Notes under the pieces: generated by a model | Database searches by the model: none | Told to the model about the DNA's origin: nothing | What the model saw: the letters and a program-made list of their open reading frames with translations, nothing else | From: UBA2022 sp964621555 | GTDB lineage: Bacteria; Patescibacteriota; Dojkabacteria; SC72 | NCBI GenBank assembly: GCA_964621555.1 | Contig: CAZUOO010000032.1 | Location: 1-8,262 of the forward strand | Reading direction: 5' to 3' | Length of the DNA: 8,262 nt | In this document: positions 1 through 6,653 of the stretch, in pieces | Numbering within the stretch: position 1 is the first letter of the stretch | Layout: every line of letters begins with the position of its first letter | Made by a program: the position numbers and the translations under genes

Positions 1-1328
1 TTTCTAATATTCTCTTCCCCTTTCAATTCAACTCCACCAAAGGTGAGAGACCAACTTCCTGTAACTCCAACGGAGAGATTAATTGAGCCTTCTGGTTGTG
101 CTGAGGAACCGGGCGTACCCCCAGAACCATCAGGAGCAGGAGGCTTCTCCCAACCAATAGGGTTATCATTAGCATCCTTTTTAACAACGACAGGAGTATG
201 GCCAGCATAATCTCCTTGAGTAACAGCATTTGACCCTCCAACTATTGCAGAATAGTTACCTGCATTGTCCTCAAGTCCAATACTTTTCAACACATTACCA
301 TCAAGAGCTCCGCTAGTATTATTTGCCACCTGCTTTGCTGCATTACCATACCCTATGTTAGCGGCATAAGCCTCAAGTGCAGCTCCACTACATGCAGGTG
401 TACCTGCATTTCCTGCATTACACGCCGCATTAACACCAAACACTAACTTATACAGGAAGTTATCCTTCTCTTTATATTCAATCTCTAAATCTGGATATGC
501 TCCATCAAAATCACCAAACACCCATTTAATAGGGAGAGTCTCTGCTGAAGACTTATACCTACCTGTAACTTCAAAAAGGTCATTACCTGAAGCTACATCC
601 ATAACTTCTCCCGTATTGCTCATTAAATTACCTCCATCAAGATACCAACCACCCTCTTCATTAGTAACGCTGGAGTATTCTACTGATACCTGCGCTTTAG
701 TATTTAAGAACTTTGCAAATACAATTGAGTCAGAAGAATAGTTACCATCGGAAGAAACAATCCTACCAAAAACTGGAGTAGGTTCTTTTATAGAGGTAGG
801 GGTTTTGAATGTCTTTAAACTGGAAACTTCCCCTTTCCAACCCCACAATCGATCCCCCACTCGGAAATGATACTCCTTACTCTCGTTTAGATTACGAATA
901 GTGACATGATGTACATAGTACCTACCTATTCTCTTAACACTAACCGTATCACAATTATAGTTTTCACCACTTACAGCAAAATCTTCATCAACCTCAGACT
1001 CAATCTTTTTATTGAAATCCTCAACGCACTCTCTTTGTGCTCTCGCATAATCCCTATCGTCATATGCCTTCCTACCCCCTACACTACTTAATACCCAAGG
1101 AAGAAAACTGCCTTTTTCTTTATATACAACAACCCCTGTCATTGGAGCTTCTGTATACCAAGAGACAGTTGCGGAGCTCGAGGTTACGTTTGTAACTCTA
1201 ACCTGCTGAGGCTGGTAGAATAGTGAGAGGAAAAGGAGAACAAGGAGGTATACACTACCCACTATTAACACCCCTTTACTCACAATACGTAGGGAAGAAT
1301 TAGCGATATATTTCCAATCTAGTTTCAT
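1..1328 (-). CDS. Partial surface-anchored protein with fibronectin III-like and carboxypeptidase-regulatory-like domains
   Basis: Reading the minus strand from ATG at 1328 gives 442 codons with no stop, so the 3' end lies beyond the left edge. The N-terminus is short and basic (R14, K18), then a hydrophobic segment at about residues 19-38 acts as a signal anchor or uncleaved signal peptide; no lipobox Cys is present. Residues about 43-180 look like a fibronectin III domain (VRVTNVTSSSATVSW, later HHVTIRNLNESKEYHFRV) with a long insertion containing YDDRD. From about 183 (PTPVFGRIV, later TNEEGGWYLDGGNL) it resembles a carboxypeptidase-regulatory or Ig-like beta domain. An Ala/Asn/Gly-rich stretch follows at about 300-330, then a Pro/Gly/Ser linker near 397-417. 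Four cysteines lie in the predicted extracytoplasmic part. A role in the envelope or attachment is inferred from architecture only; no enzymatic motif is visible. No SD precedes the ATG. The nearest -10-like element (TATAAC, 1343-1338) would leave a leader of only a few bases. Confidence 0.85.
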   Translation of the reverse strand, partial: MKLDWKYIANSSLRIVSKGVLIVGSVYLLVLLFLSLFYQPQQVRVTNVTSSSATVSWYTEAPMTGVVVYKEKGSFLPWVLSSVGGRKAYDDRDYARAQRECVEDFNKKIESEVDEDFAVSGENYNCDTVSVKRIGRYYVHHVTIRNLNESKEYHFRVGDRLWGWKGEVSSLKTFKTPTSIKEPTPVFGRIVSSDGNYSSDSIVFAKFLNTKAQVSVEYSSVTNEEGGWYLDGGNLMSNTGEVMDVASGNDLFEVTGRYKSSAETLPIKWVFGDFDGAYPDLEIEYKEKDNFLYKLVFGVNAACNAGNAGTPACSGAALEAYAANIGYGNAAKQVANNTSGALDGNVLKSIGLEDNAGNYSAIVGGSNAVTQGDYAGHTPVVVKKDANDNPIGWEKPPAPDGSGGTPGSSAQPEGSINLSVGVTGSWSLTFGGVELKGEENIR

Positions 1329-1420
1329 CTAAAGATAGTTATAAATATTTACTTTTACTCAATATATAGCAAACAATATATTGGGTACTATGTCAAGGTT
1401 TAGAGATGGCTTAGAGCCTG

Positions 1421-1450
1421 AAAAATCCGAATATTCGGATTTTTGTTTTT
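1421..1450 (+). terminator. Palindromic intrinsic-terminator-like hairpin with T-rich tail
   Basis: Bases 1421-1444 form a perfect 24-base palindrome (half-site AAAAATCCGAAT), followed on the plus strand by GTTTTT to give a T-rich tail at 1440-1450. Folded as RNA it gives a stem with only a tight AT loop, and it has A/T tracts on both sides, so it could terminate on either strand. It is odd that no plus-strand gene lies upstream to be terminated. It may block antisense or read-through transcription into rsmE, end a small RNA, or be a dimeric protein-binding site. Confidence 0.55.
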
Positions 1451-1465
1451 ATATATCCATCTAGA

Positions 1466-1474
1466 TGATATAAT
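1466..1474 (+). promoter_or_regulatory. Extended -10 promoter of rsmE, predicted leaderless
   Basis: The sequence TGATATAAT matches the extended -10 consensus (TGnTATAAT) exactly. Only six bases separate it from the rsmE ATG at 1481, so the expected transcription start falls on or within a base or two of the A of the ATG. A weak -35 candidate (TTGTTT, 1444-1449) lies in the T-tract of the upstream palindrome, 19 bases away. No SD can fit on such a transcript. Confidence 0.7.
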
Positions 1475-1480
1475 GAGAAT

Positions 1481-2224
1481 ATGCATAAATACTACATTCC
1501 TCACGAATTGAAGGTTGGTGACATTACTCATCTAGCTGACAACGATAGTGAGATCGCAATAAAAATTGGAATAAAGGTTGAAGAGATTATAGAGATTGAG
1601 ACCTATACATCAATATTCAACGCCATCGTAACCAATATTTCCAAGAGAAATATAGAGGTAGAGATATTGGAAAAGGTTGGAGATAGAAAAGGTGGAAGTA
1701 GCAAAGATATTGGAGGAATAGCCATAATCCAATCTATCTCAAATCCAAAGAAGTTTGGATTCTTTTTAGAGAAAGCAGTGGAAATTGGTATAAATAGCGT
1801 ATTCCCTCTTTCCTCCGAGCTATCAATTATCAATGGTAAGGAGTTCTTGAAAAACAAAGGGCTATACGAGAAAATAATTACAGATGCTACAGAGCAATCG
1901 AGAAACCCATACCCAACTATACTAAAGTCTCCATGTACAGTATCCGAGCTTAAAGACAGCGTAAAGGACGAAGATATTAAAATATGCTTGGCAACAGAGA
2001 GTGTGAAATGTAAAGGATTAAAAGAAATTATTCTTGCAAATGATATGAAAGGTCGCAATGTATACATAGCAATTGGCCCAGAGTCAGGTTGGAGCATTGA
2101 AGATATAGATGGTTTCAAAAAACTAGGTTTTGAGTTTGTGGAGCTTAAAGGGAATATTCTAAGAACAGAGACAGTTGGTCTTGTAATTGGAAGCATAGTT
2201 AAATTCGTTCGTGGCGAAATATAA
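1481..2224 (+). CDS. rsmE: 16S rRNA (uracil-1498-N3)-methyltransferase RsmE
   Basis: This 247-residue protein has the length and layout of the RsmE family, SPOUT-fold enzymes that use SAM to methylate N3 of U1498 in helix 44 of 16S rRNA near the decoding centre. The N-terminus (MHKYYIPHE) matches the family start and supports ATG 1481. An N-terminal PUA-like part covers about residues 1-70. The SPOUT domain follows, with FLEKAVEIGINSVFPLSSE (about 95-113), DATEQSRN (135-142), GPESG (199-203) and LRTETVG (227-233), the last two forming the trefoil-knot SAM pocket. The usual GPEGG is GPESG here, a small departure. It is first in an operon with the methyltransferase gene at 2224 and is transcribed from the extended -10 at 1466-1474. 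Confidence 0.93.
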   Translation: MHKYYIPHELKVGDITHLADNDSEIAIKIGIKVEEIIEIETYTSIFNAIVTNISKRNIEVEILEKVGDRKGGSSKDIGGIAIIQSISNPKKFGFFLEKAVEIGINSVFPLSSELSIINGKEFLKNKGLYEKIITDATEQSRNPYPTILKSPCTVSELKDSVKDEDIKICLATESVKCKGLKEIILANDMKGRNVYIAIGPESGWSIEDIDGFKKLGFEFVELKGNILRTETVGLVIGSIVKFVRGEI

Positions 2225-3234
2225 TGAAAAAGAATAAAAGAAGTACATTTAAAAAGAGTCAGAAGAATAAAAAGAAGTACTTTACAAAGCTAGATGTATT
2301 TCTTTCAAGAATGGCGAGCATTTTACGAGTACCAACTGGTATGGCTATGGATATGTTTTCAGAGAGAGCCGCAACCACAATTAGACTCAACAACTTAATC
2401 CAAGAGCCAAGAAGAACAGTACTTCAGCTTAAGCATATGGGGGCAGAGCTCGAGAAAGTTGAGTGGCTACAAGATACATACGTAGTTAAGAATATGGATA
2501 AGTCTGACCTTGCAGTTACACAGATGTATAAGATGGGCTTCTTCTATATTCAAAACCTTTCAAGTATGATCCCTGCTGCAATCCTCTCCCCTTCCCCTAA
2601 TCAAATAGTACTAGATATGTGTGCTGCACCAGGGAGTAAAACTACACAATTAGCATCGATGCTAAACAACAAAGGTAGTATTGTAGCTAATGACGCTGAC
2701 GTTCATAGAGTGGCAAAGCTTAGGTCGGTATTAGAGATGTTCAATGTAAAGAATGTAAAATTAAGAAATGGAGCGGGTGAGGCAATAGGTAAGAGAGAGG
2801 AAGGACACTATGACAAGATACTTCTAGATGCTCCATGTTCAGGAGAAGGGCTTGTATATCTAAAAGGTGAGAAGCCTCTTAGATTCTGGAATATTAAGAA
2901 GATCAAACCAATGGCCAATATTCAGAAGAAATTAATAGAGTCTGCATTTAATGCATTGAAGAAAGGTGGCACACTGGTATATTCTACGTGTACTCTAGAA
3001 ACAGAGGAGAACGAGGGAGTGGTATCCCATCTCATCGATAGATACCCTAATGCAGTAGTACAAGAGGTAGAATTATTTGATTCAGAGGCTTTCAATGAGG
3101 AAAAGAAGCATGTTAAAAGAGGTATTAAAGAGTGGAATGGTCTTGTATACCACCCAGATGTTTCAAAAACATATAGGGTTATTCCTTCAGGTAAGATGAT
3201 GGGTTTCTATATTGCCAAGATAGTTAAGAAGTAG
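2224..3234 (+). CDS. NOL1/NOP2/sun-family RNA m5C methyltransferase (RsmB/RsmF-like)
   Basis: A 336-residue SAM-dependent RNA cytosine-C5 methyltransferase. The Rossmann core shows motif I LDMCAAPGSKTTQLA (130-144), motif IV LDAPCSGEG (201-209) with C205, and motif VI YSTCTLETEENE (253-264) with C256. In this family the TC-motif cysteine is the nucleophile and the PC-motif cysteine assists product release. The N-terminus is Lys-rich (residues 2-19), then a short RNA-binding region leads into the core. There is no NusB-like domain as in RsmB and no room for the C-terminal extension of RsmF, so the modified site (rRNA or tRNA) cannot be assigned and no symbol is given. Its ATG overlaps the rsmE stop by one base (TAATG), implying translational coupling. 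The gene ends 11 bases from the convergent deacetylase gene with no obvious terminator between. Confidence 0.9.
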   Translation: MKKNKRSTFKKSQKNKKKYFTKLDVFLSRMASILRVPTGMAMDMFSERAATTIRLNNLIQEPRRTVLQLKHMGAELEKVEWLQDTYVVKNMDKSDLAVTQMYKMGFFYIQNLSSMIPAAILSPSPNQIVLDMCAAPGSKTTQLASMLNNKGSIVANDADVHRVAKLRSVLEMFNVKNVKLRNGAGEAIGKREEGHYDKILLDAPCSGEGLVYLKGEKPLRFWNIKKIKPMANIQKKLIESAFNALKKGGTLVYSTCTLETEENEGVVSHLIDRYPNAVVQEVELFDSEAFNEEKKHVKRGIKEWNGLVYHPDVSKTYRVIPSGKMMGFYIAKIVKK

Positions 3235-3245
3235 TACCACTAATC

Positions 3246-3959
3246 CTAGAACTCAAAAGGAAAATACTTATACCTATACTCCTTACTGTAATCAACCAAA
3301 TGGTATGTCTCAGGTGATAGTGCGATTATTAAATAGATAATAAACTTCATCACAATATTATTAAGTTCCAATTGTGATTTATGTACAAAGAACGCCCTAG
3401 CCTTTCTATGATTCCAACCATTCTTCAGAATATAATTTGGAATACTCCTATACCTATCCGCCCTATTTTTAAATAACTTCCTAAACAATCCCTTTGGTGA
3501 ATAGAAGAGCAGAGGGATATTCTTTCTTTTACATATATCAAGGGTAGCTTTAGAGAGTGCAATATGGTCAGGGTGACCTGTCATTCCCCCAGGGTCATAT
3601 GTAACAACTAATTCTGGATTATACTTCTCAATATACTCTTCAACATATTTAGTTATAGTAGCAGATGAGTATCTTAAAAAACCATCCTTGAATGTTCCAA
3701 TGTGATGTTCTTTAACATCAAGTATCTCCATAGCCCTACGAAATTCTTTCACTCTCTTTCTTCCCAACCTATTTCCTAAGGCACGTAGGCTCTTCCCATA
3801 CTCCCCTCTAGTTAAGCAGAGAACGTTTGTATCAACACCAAGCTTTGAGGCCTTTAAGAGTAGTCCCCCTATGGTGAAGGATTCATCGTCGGGATGAGGG
3901 AAGACGCCTAGTATTCTCTTAGGCTTAAAGCTATGTAAATATGTATCAATACTTTTCAA
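3246..3959 (-). CDS. PIG-L/LmbE-family deacetylase
   Basis: This 237-residue protein carries both zinc-site motifs of the PIG-L (LmbE) family, metal-dependent enzymes that remove acyl groups from N-acetylated sugars and related amides. PHPDDE is at 21-26 (H22 and D25 as metal ligands, D24 as the likely base) and GHPDH at 128-132 (H132 as third ligand). The substrate cannot be told from sequence. A hydrophobic stretch at about 201-214 is probably buried rather than a true membrane span. The first codon is TTG (3959): no ATG or GTG occurs in frame between the upstream TGA (3998-3996) and the catalytic motif, so TTG is the best start, though ATT or ATA just upstream cannot be excluded. No SD is seen. 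It has its own promoter (3990-4018), which directly abuts the pnp terminator, so it is probably a separate transcription unit. Confidence 0.88.
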   Translation of the reverse strand: MKSIDTYLHSFKPKRILGVFPHPDDESFTIGGLLLKASKLGVDTNVLCLTRGEYGKSLRALGNRLGRKRVKEFRRAMEILDVKEHHIGTFKDGFLRYSSATITKYVEEYIEKYNPELVVTYDPGGMTGHPDHIALSKATLDICKRKNIPLLFYSPKGLFRKLFKNRADRYRSIPNYILKNGWNHRKARAFFVHKSQLELNNIVMKFIIYLIIALSPETYHLVDYSKEYRYKYFPFEF

Positions 3960-3989
3960 TATAATTATGGCTTGAGAATTATGAAAGAG

Positions 3990-4018
3990 ATTATATCAGT
4001 ATTGAAAATGTAGAACAA
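3990..4018 (-). promoter_or_regulatory. Promoter of the PIG-L deacetylase gene
   Basis: On the minus strand TTGTTC (4018-4013) is followed after exactly 17 bases by TATAAT (3995-3990), preceded by TG one base upstream to give the extended -10 TGATATAAT. The expected start is near A3982, leaving a leader of about 22 bases before the TTG codon, with no SD in it. The -35 overlaps the T-tract of the pnp terminator by two bases. Confidence 0.7.
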
Positions 4019-4041
4019 AAAGGGGGGATTTCTCCCCCCTT
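4017..4041 (-). terminator. Rho-independent terminator of pnp
   Basis: On the minus strand AAGGGGGGA and TCCCCCCTT form a perfect 9-bp stem (six G-C pairs) closed by a GAAA tetraloop of the GNRA class. The transcript then runs into a U tract (T at 4021-4017, shared with the lower stem). It begins 22 bases after the pnp stop codon. The plus strand lacks a comparable T-run, so the orientation is clear. Confidence 0.9.
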
Positions 4042-4063
4042 ACAGTTACAAGTATAATGAGAC

Positions 4064-6229
4064 CTAGTCTCTTTTTACGTCCTTGTTATCGGTCCCTTTC
4101 ATAGATAGCTTTATCTTACCAAAGTTATCAATATCCAAAACCTTAACCTTAACTTCCTGACCTTCCTTTACATATTCATTAACGTCTTTCACAAATGTGT
4201 CAGCCATTTCAGAAACATGTACTAGACCAGAAACATCTCTACCAATATCAACGAATGCTCCGTAAGGCATAACTGATGCTACAACACCGTCATATACATT
4301 TCCCACTACAGGAACGAATGATATTCCAGAGATAGCTTCAAGTGCCTCTTCAAGATTCCTTCTATTGCTTGAGAATATGTAAACAGTACCATCCTCTTCA
4401 ACGTTAATCTCAGAATTGGTAGATTCACTTAACTCACGAATATGCTTTCCTCCTGGACCAATCAATTCCCCAATCTTGCTTACAGGAATCTGAATCTTCT
4501 CAACCATTGGAGCAAATGGAGAAAGTGATTTCTTTGGTTCAGAGATTGTATCGTACATTACGTCTAGTATTTTCATTCTAGCCTCTGTAGCTTGCACCAT
4601 TGCTTTTTCAAAGATATCCATAGGAAGTCCTTTTGCTTTGGTATCAAACTGAACAGATGTAACTCCGTCCCTTGTACCAGCAACTTTGAAATCCATGAAT
4701 CCATAGAAATCTTCAAGATCACGAATATCTGTGAGGATTGCAAAGTCTTCAGGTTCTGATTCATCAAATACTATTCCACACGCAATTCCTGCTACATGCT
4801 TCTTTATTGGTACACCAGCATCCATGAGAGCTAGAGTTGATGCACTGGCTGTTGCCTGTGAACTTGATCCGTTCTCAGAAAGAACATCGCTGTTAACAAT
4901 AATTGTGTATGGGAACTCATCTACTGATGGAAGAACAGGTATTACAGCCTTCTCACCTAGTGCTCCGTGTCCGATTTCTCTTCTTCCGGGCATTGGCTTA
5001 TATCTCTCCATATGTCCCATTGTGAATGGATATTGTGAGTAGAAGTGCATGTATGATCTACTATCTTCACCAGTCATAGTTTCAACCAATAATTGCTTCT
5101 GTATAGTTGCAAGAGTAACAGTAGAAAGTACCTGAGTTAATCCCCTTGTGAAGAGTCCGCTTCCATGAACTCGTGGGAGCAACCCGACCTCACACTCCAT
5201 TTCACGAACTTCATTGTATGCTCTTCCGTCAAGTCTCTTACTCTCAGCTTTTACAAACTTCCTCATCATATACTTAGCCACCTTCTCGTATGCTTCCTTT
5301 AATTGAGACTTTGAGTACTTACCCTCAAATTTCTTAGCCATATCCTCTTGTATAGACTTAGCCTCAGCAGATGACCTAACCATTGTTTTATGGAACTGTG
5401 GATCTTCTGATGCACTTATATCTAATACCTTCATAATTCTATCTCCAAAGTCATCCTTAACTGCACCAATTAGCTCAGCAGGAAGTTCAAAGGATACATA
5501 TTCATCCTTAACAGGTTTGAGTAGCTCGATAAACTGCTTCTGTGGCTCTAACCACTTTGCCATTTCATCTATACCAAATTTCATAGCCTCCAGAACTTGA
5601 TTCTCTGGAACTTCAAATGCATCTGCATCTAAGTTGGTAACATTCTTTCCATCACCTGCTATTACGAGGTTCAATTTTGCAAAATCACCTTCTCCAACTC
5701 TATCTACCTTTGGAAGGTACTTAAGTATTTGCTGGTATTCACTATTAGATCCATCCTTAAAACCAACCCTAACACCTGCGAGTGGGCTTGTGAATGGCGA
5801 TTTTGAAGCCTGTAGGGCTACAGAAACGGCATTTAGACCAACTATAGAAGGATCATGCTCTGGATCATAGGAGAGTATCTCTACCATTACCAAAACTTCA
5901 TTTCTATAATCAGATGGGAAAAGTGGTCTTATGGACCTATCAATAATTCTAGCTCTTAAAATTGCTTCATCAGTTGGAAATCTCTCTCTTTTTACAAATC
6001 TAGATGAAGAAATCACACCTGCTGCAGCAAGTTTTTCTATATACTCAACAGACAATGGGAAATAATCTAAGTCGGAATTTGGTTCTCCAATGGAAACAGT
6101 AGCTAATACAACTGTATCTCCCAAACCAGCCATTACGGCTACATGAGCCTTTCTTGCGAGCTTACCTGTAGAAAAGAATCCTTTACTACCGTTAATCTCA
6201 AAATCAACACGTTTTTCGTTATATAACAT
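4064..6229 (-). CDS. pnp: Polyribonucleotide nucleotidyltransferase (PNPase)
   Basis: A 721-residue, full-length PNPase, the trimeric 3'-to-5' phosphorolytic exoribonuclease of mRNA decay. Order: first RNase PH domain (about 10-140), helical linker (about 240-325), second RNase PH domain (about 330-560), KH domain (about 578-635, with IGELIGPGGKHI) and S1 domain (about 642-712, with GNVYDGVVASVMPYGAFVDIG). Phosphate- and catalysis-linked residues are kept: GRREIGHG (415-422), NGSSSQAT (453-460), D501 and D507 (equivalents of E. coli D486 and D492). The central-pore loop differs from the usual GGFF form (ISSSRFVKRERFP, 73-85). A C-terminal tail of about ten charged residues follows S1. The ATG at 6229 has no SD, and a second ATG four bases upstream (6233) opens a four-codon frame that ends inside pnp. 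The gene follows rpsO at 84 bases, the conserved rpsO-pnp order. Confidence 0.97.
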   Translation of the reverse strand: MLYNEKRVDFEINGSKGFFSTGKLARKAHVAVMAGLGDTVVLATVSIGEPNSDLDYFPLSVEYIEKLAAAGVISSSRFVKRERFPTDEAILRARIIDRSIRPLFPSDYRNEVLVMVEILSYDPEHDPSIVGLNAVSVALQASKSPFTSPLAGVRVGFKDGSNSEYQQILKYLPKVDRVGEGDFAKLNLVIAGDGKNVTNLDADAFEVPENQVLEAMKFGIDEMAKWLEPQKQFIELLKPVKDEYVSFELPAELIGAVKDDFGDRIMKVLDISASEDPQFHKTMVRSSAEAKSIQEDMAKKFEGKYSKSQLKEAYEKVAKYMMRKFVKAESKRLDGRAYNEVREMECEVGLLPRVHGSGLFTRGLTQVLSTVTLATIQKQLLVETMTGEDSRSYMHFYSQYPFTMGHMERYKPMPGRREIGHGALGEKAVIPVLPSVDEFPYTIIVNSDVLSENGSSSQATASASTLALMDAGVPIKKHVAGIACGIVFDESEPEDFAILTDIRDLEDFYGFMDFKVAGTRDGVTSVQFDTKAKGLPMDIFEKAMVQATEARMKILDVMYDTISEPKKSLSPFAPMVEKIQIPVSKIGELIGPGGKHIRELSESTNSEINVEEDGTVYIFSSNRRNLEEALEAISGISFVPVVGNVYDGVVASVMPYGAFVDIGRDVSGLVHVSEMADTFVKDVNEYVKEGQEVKVKVLDIDNFGKIKLSMKGTDNKDVKRD

Positions 6230-6276
6230 GCATAAAAAATAAATAATTTAAAATTTGGAAAGTTGTATATCGCGGA

Positions 6277-6301
6277 GGAACTTTTATTATAGTTGAGTCC
6301 C
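6277..6301 (-). promoter_or_regulatory. Candidate pnp promoter within an inverted repeat
   Basis: A consensus -10 (TATAAT, 6291-6286) lies in the rpsO-pnp gap and would start a transcript near 6279 with a leader of about 50 bases. No good -35 is visible at 17 bases (GTAAAA). The -10 sits in the 13-base loop of an inverted repeat, GGGACT (6301-6296) / AGTTCC (6282-6277), six pairs with one G-U. This repeat has no U-tract, so it is not a terminator for rpsO. It could be an operator or, in rpsO-pnp read-through RNA, a processing hairpin. Confidence 0.4.
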
Positions 6302-6313
6302 TTACTCTTTTTA

Positions 6314-6577
6314 CTAAAGTTTTAGAGTTTTTGCAAGTTTTGTATATCTCTCTTGATCAGTATTCTTCAAATATTCTATTAATCTCCTTCTTCTTCCTAC
6401 CATTTGTAGTAGACCTCTTCTTGAGTGGTTATCCTTCTTATGATCCTTCAAATGCAATGTTAGCTCTTCAATTTTTGATGTGAGAAGTGCAATCTGAACC
6501 TCTGGGGATCCTGTATCTCCTTCATGAGCTCCAAACTTCTTTACAATATTTGATTTTTCATCCTTATTTAGTGCCAT
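6314..6577 (-). CDS. rpsO: 30S ribosomal protein S15
   Basis: An 87-residue S15, near the usual 88-89. The protein binds 16S rRNA helices 20-22 early in central-domain assembly. The family signature is clear: FGAHEGDTGSPEVQIALLT (15-33), HLKDHKKDNHSRRGLLQMVGRRRRLIEYL (42-70, including the conserved HxxDxHSRRGL pattern) and the final basic helix. The ATG at 6577 is fixed by the canonical MALNKDEK start. No SD is present. It lies upstream of pnp in the usual bacterial order, with no U-tract terminator between the two, so read-through into pnp is expected. Confidence 0.97.
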   Translation of the reverse strand: MALNKDEKSNIVKKFGAHEGDTGSPEVQIALLTSKIEELTLHLKDHKKDNHSRRGLLQMVGRRRRLIEYLKNTDQERYTKLAKTLKL

Positions 6578-6614
6578 ATTTTCAGACTATCACATCAATT
6601 TTATATTTACAACA

Positions 6615-6639
6615 TTTGTACCCTAAAAACAGTTACAAA
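6615..6639 (-). promoter_or_regulatory. Possible regulatory hairpin in the rpsO leader
   Basis: The predicted rpsO leader (about 70 bases) contains TTTGTA (6639-6634) and TACAAA (6620-6615), a 6-bp A/U-rich stem with a 13-base loop. S15 represses its own mRNA through leader structures in several bacteria, and these structures differ between lineages. A regulatory role here is only inferred from position; the stem is weak. Confidence 0.2.
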
Positions 6640-6653
6640 CGATTTAGCCTTTA

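Larger units (their letters stand above)
1329..1480. other. Divergent intergenic region between surface-protein gene and rsmE
   Basis: These 152 bases separate two genes that are transcribed away from each other. Visible elements are a weak minus-strand -10 (TATAAC, 1343-1338) for the left gene, a short inverted repeat CAATATA (1360-1366) / TATATTG (1377-1383), a 24-base perfect palindrome (1421-1444) and the extended -10 for rsmE (1466-1474). The stretch 1384-1420 is not explained by any of these. It could be the body of a short transcript ending at the palindrome, but there is no direct support for that. Confidence 0.6.

Noticed and set aside
23..241. A 72-codon minus-strand frame inside the surface-protein gene
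   Set aside because: It is in a different frame from the 442-codon open frame that has a signal anchor and recognisable domains; its Leu/Met-rich composition is a frame artefact.
392..409. An 18-base near-palindrome, ATGCAGGT-GT-ACCTGCAT, in the surface-protein gene
   Set aside because: It lies in coding sequence for an Ala/Gly/Asn-rich stretch where repeated GCA and GGT codons make such symmetry likely; no site function is supported.
1603..2196. A 197-codon open frame antisense to rsmE
   Set aside because: It lies wholly within a confidently identified rsmE gene, has Ser/Leu/Ile-rich composition typical of an antisense shadow, and matches no family I recognise.
4731..5870. Plus-strand open frames opposite pnp (4731-5042 and 5634-5870)
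   Set aside because: Both are antisense to conserved PNPase coding sequence and show no known protein features.
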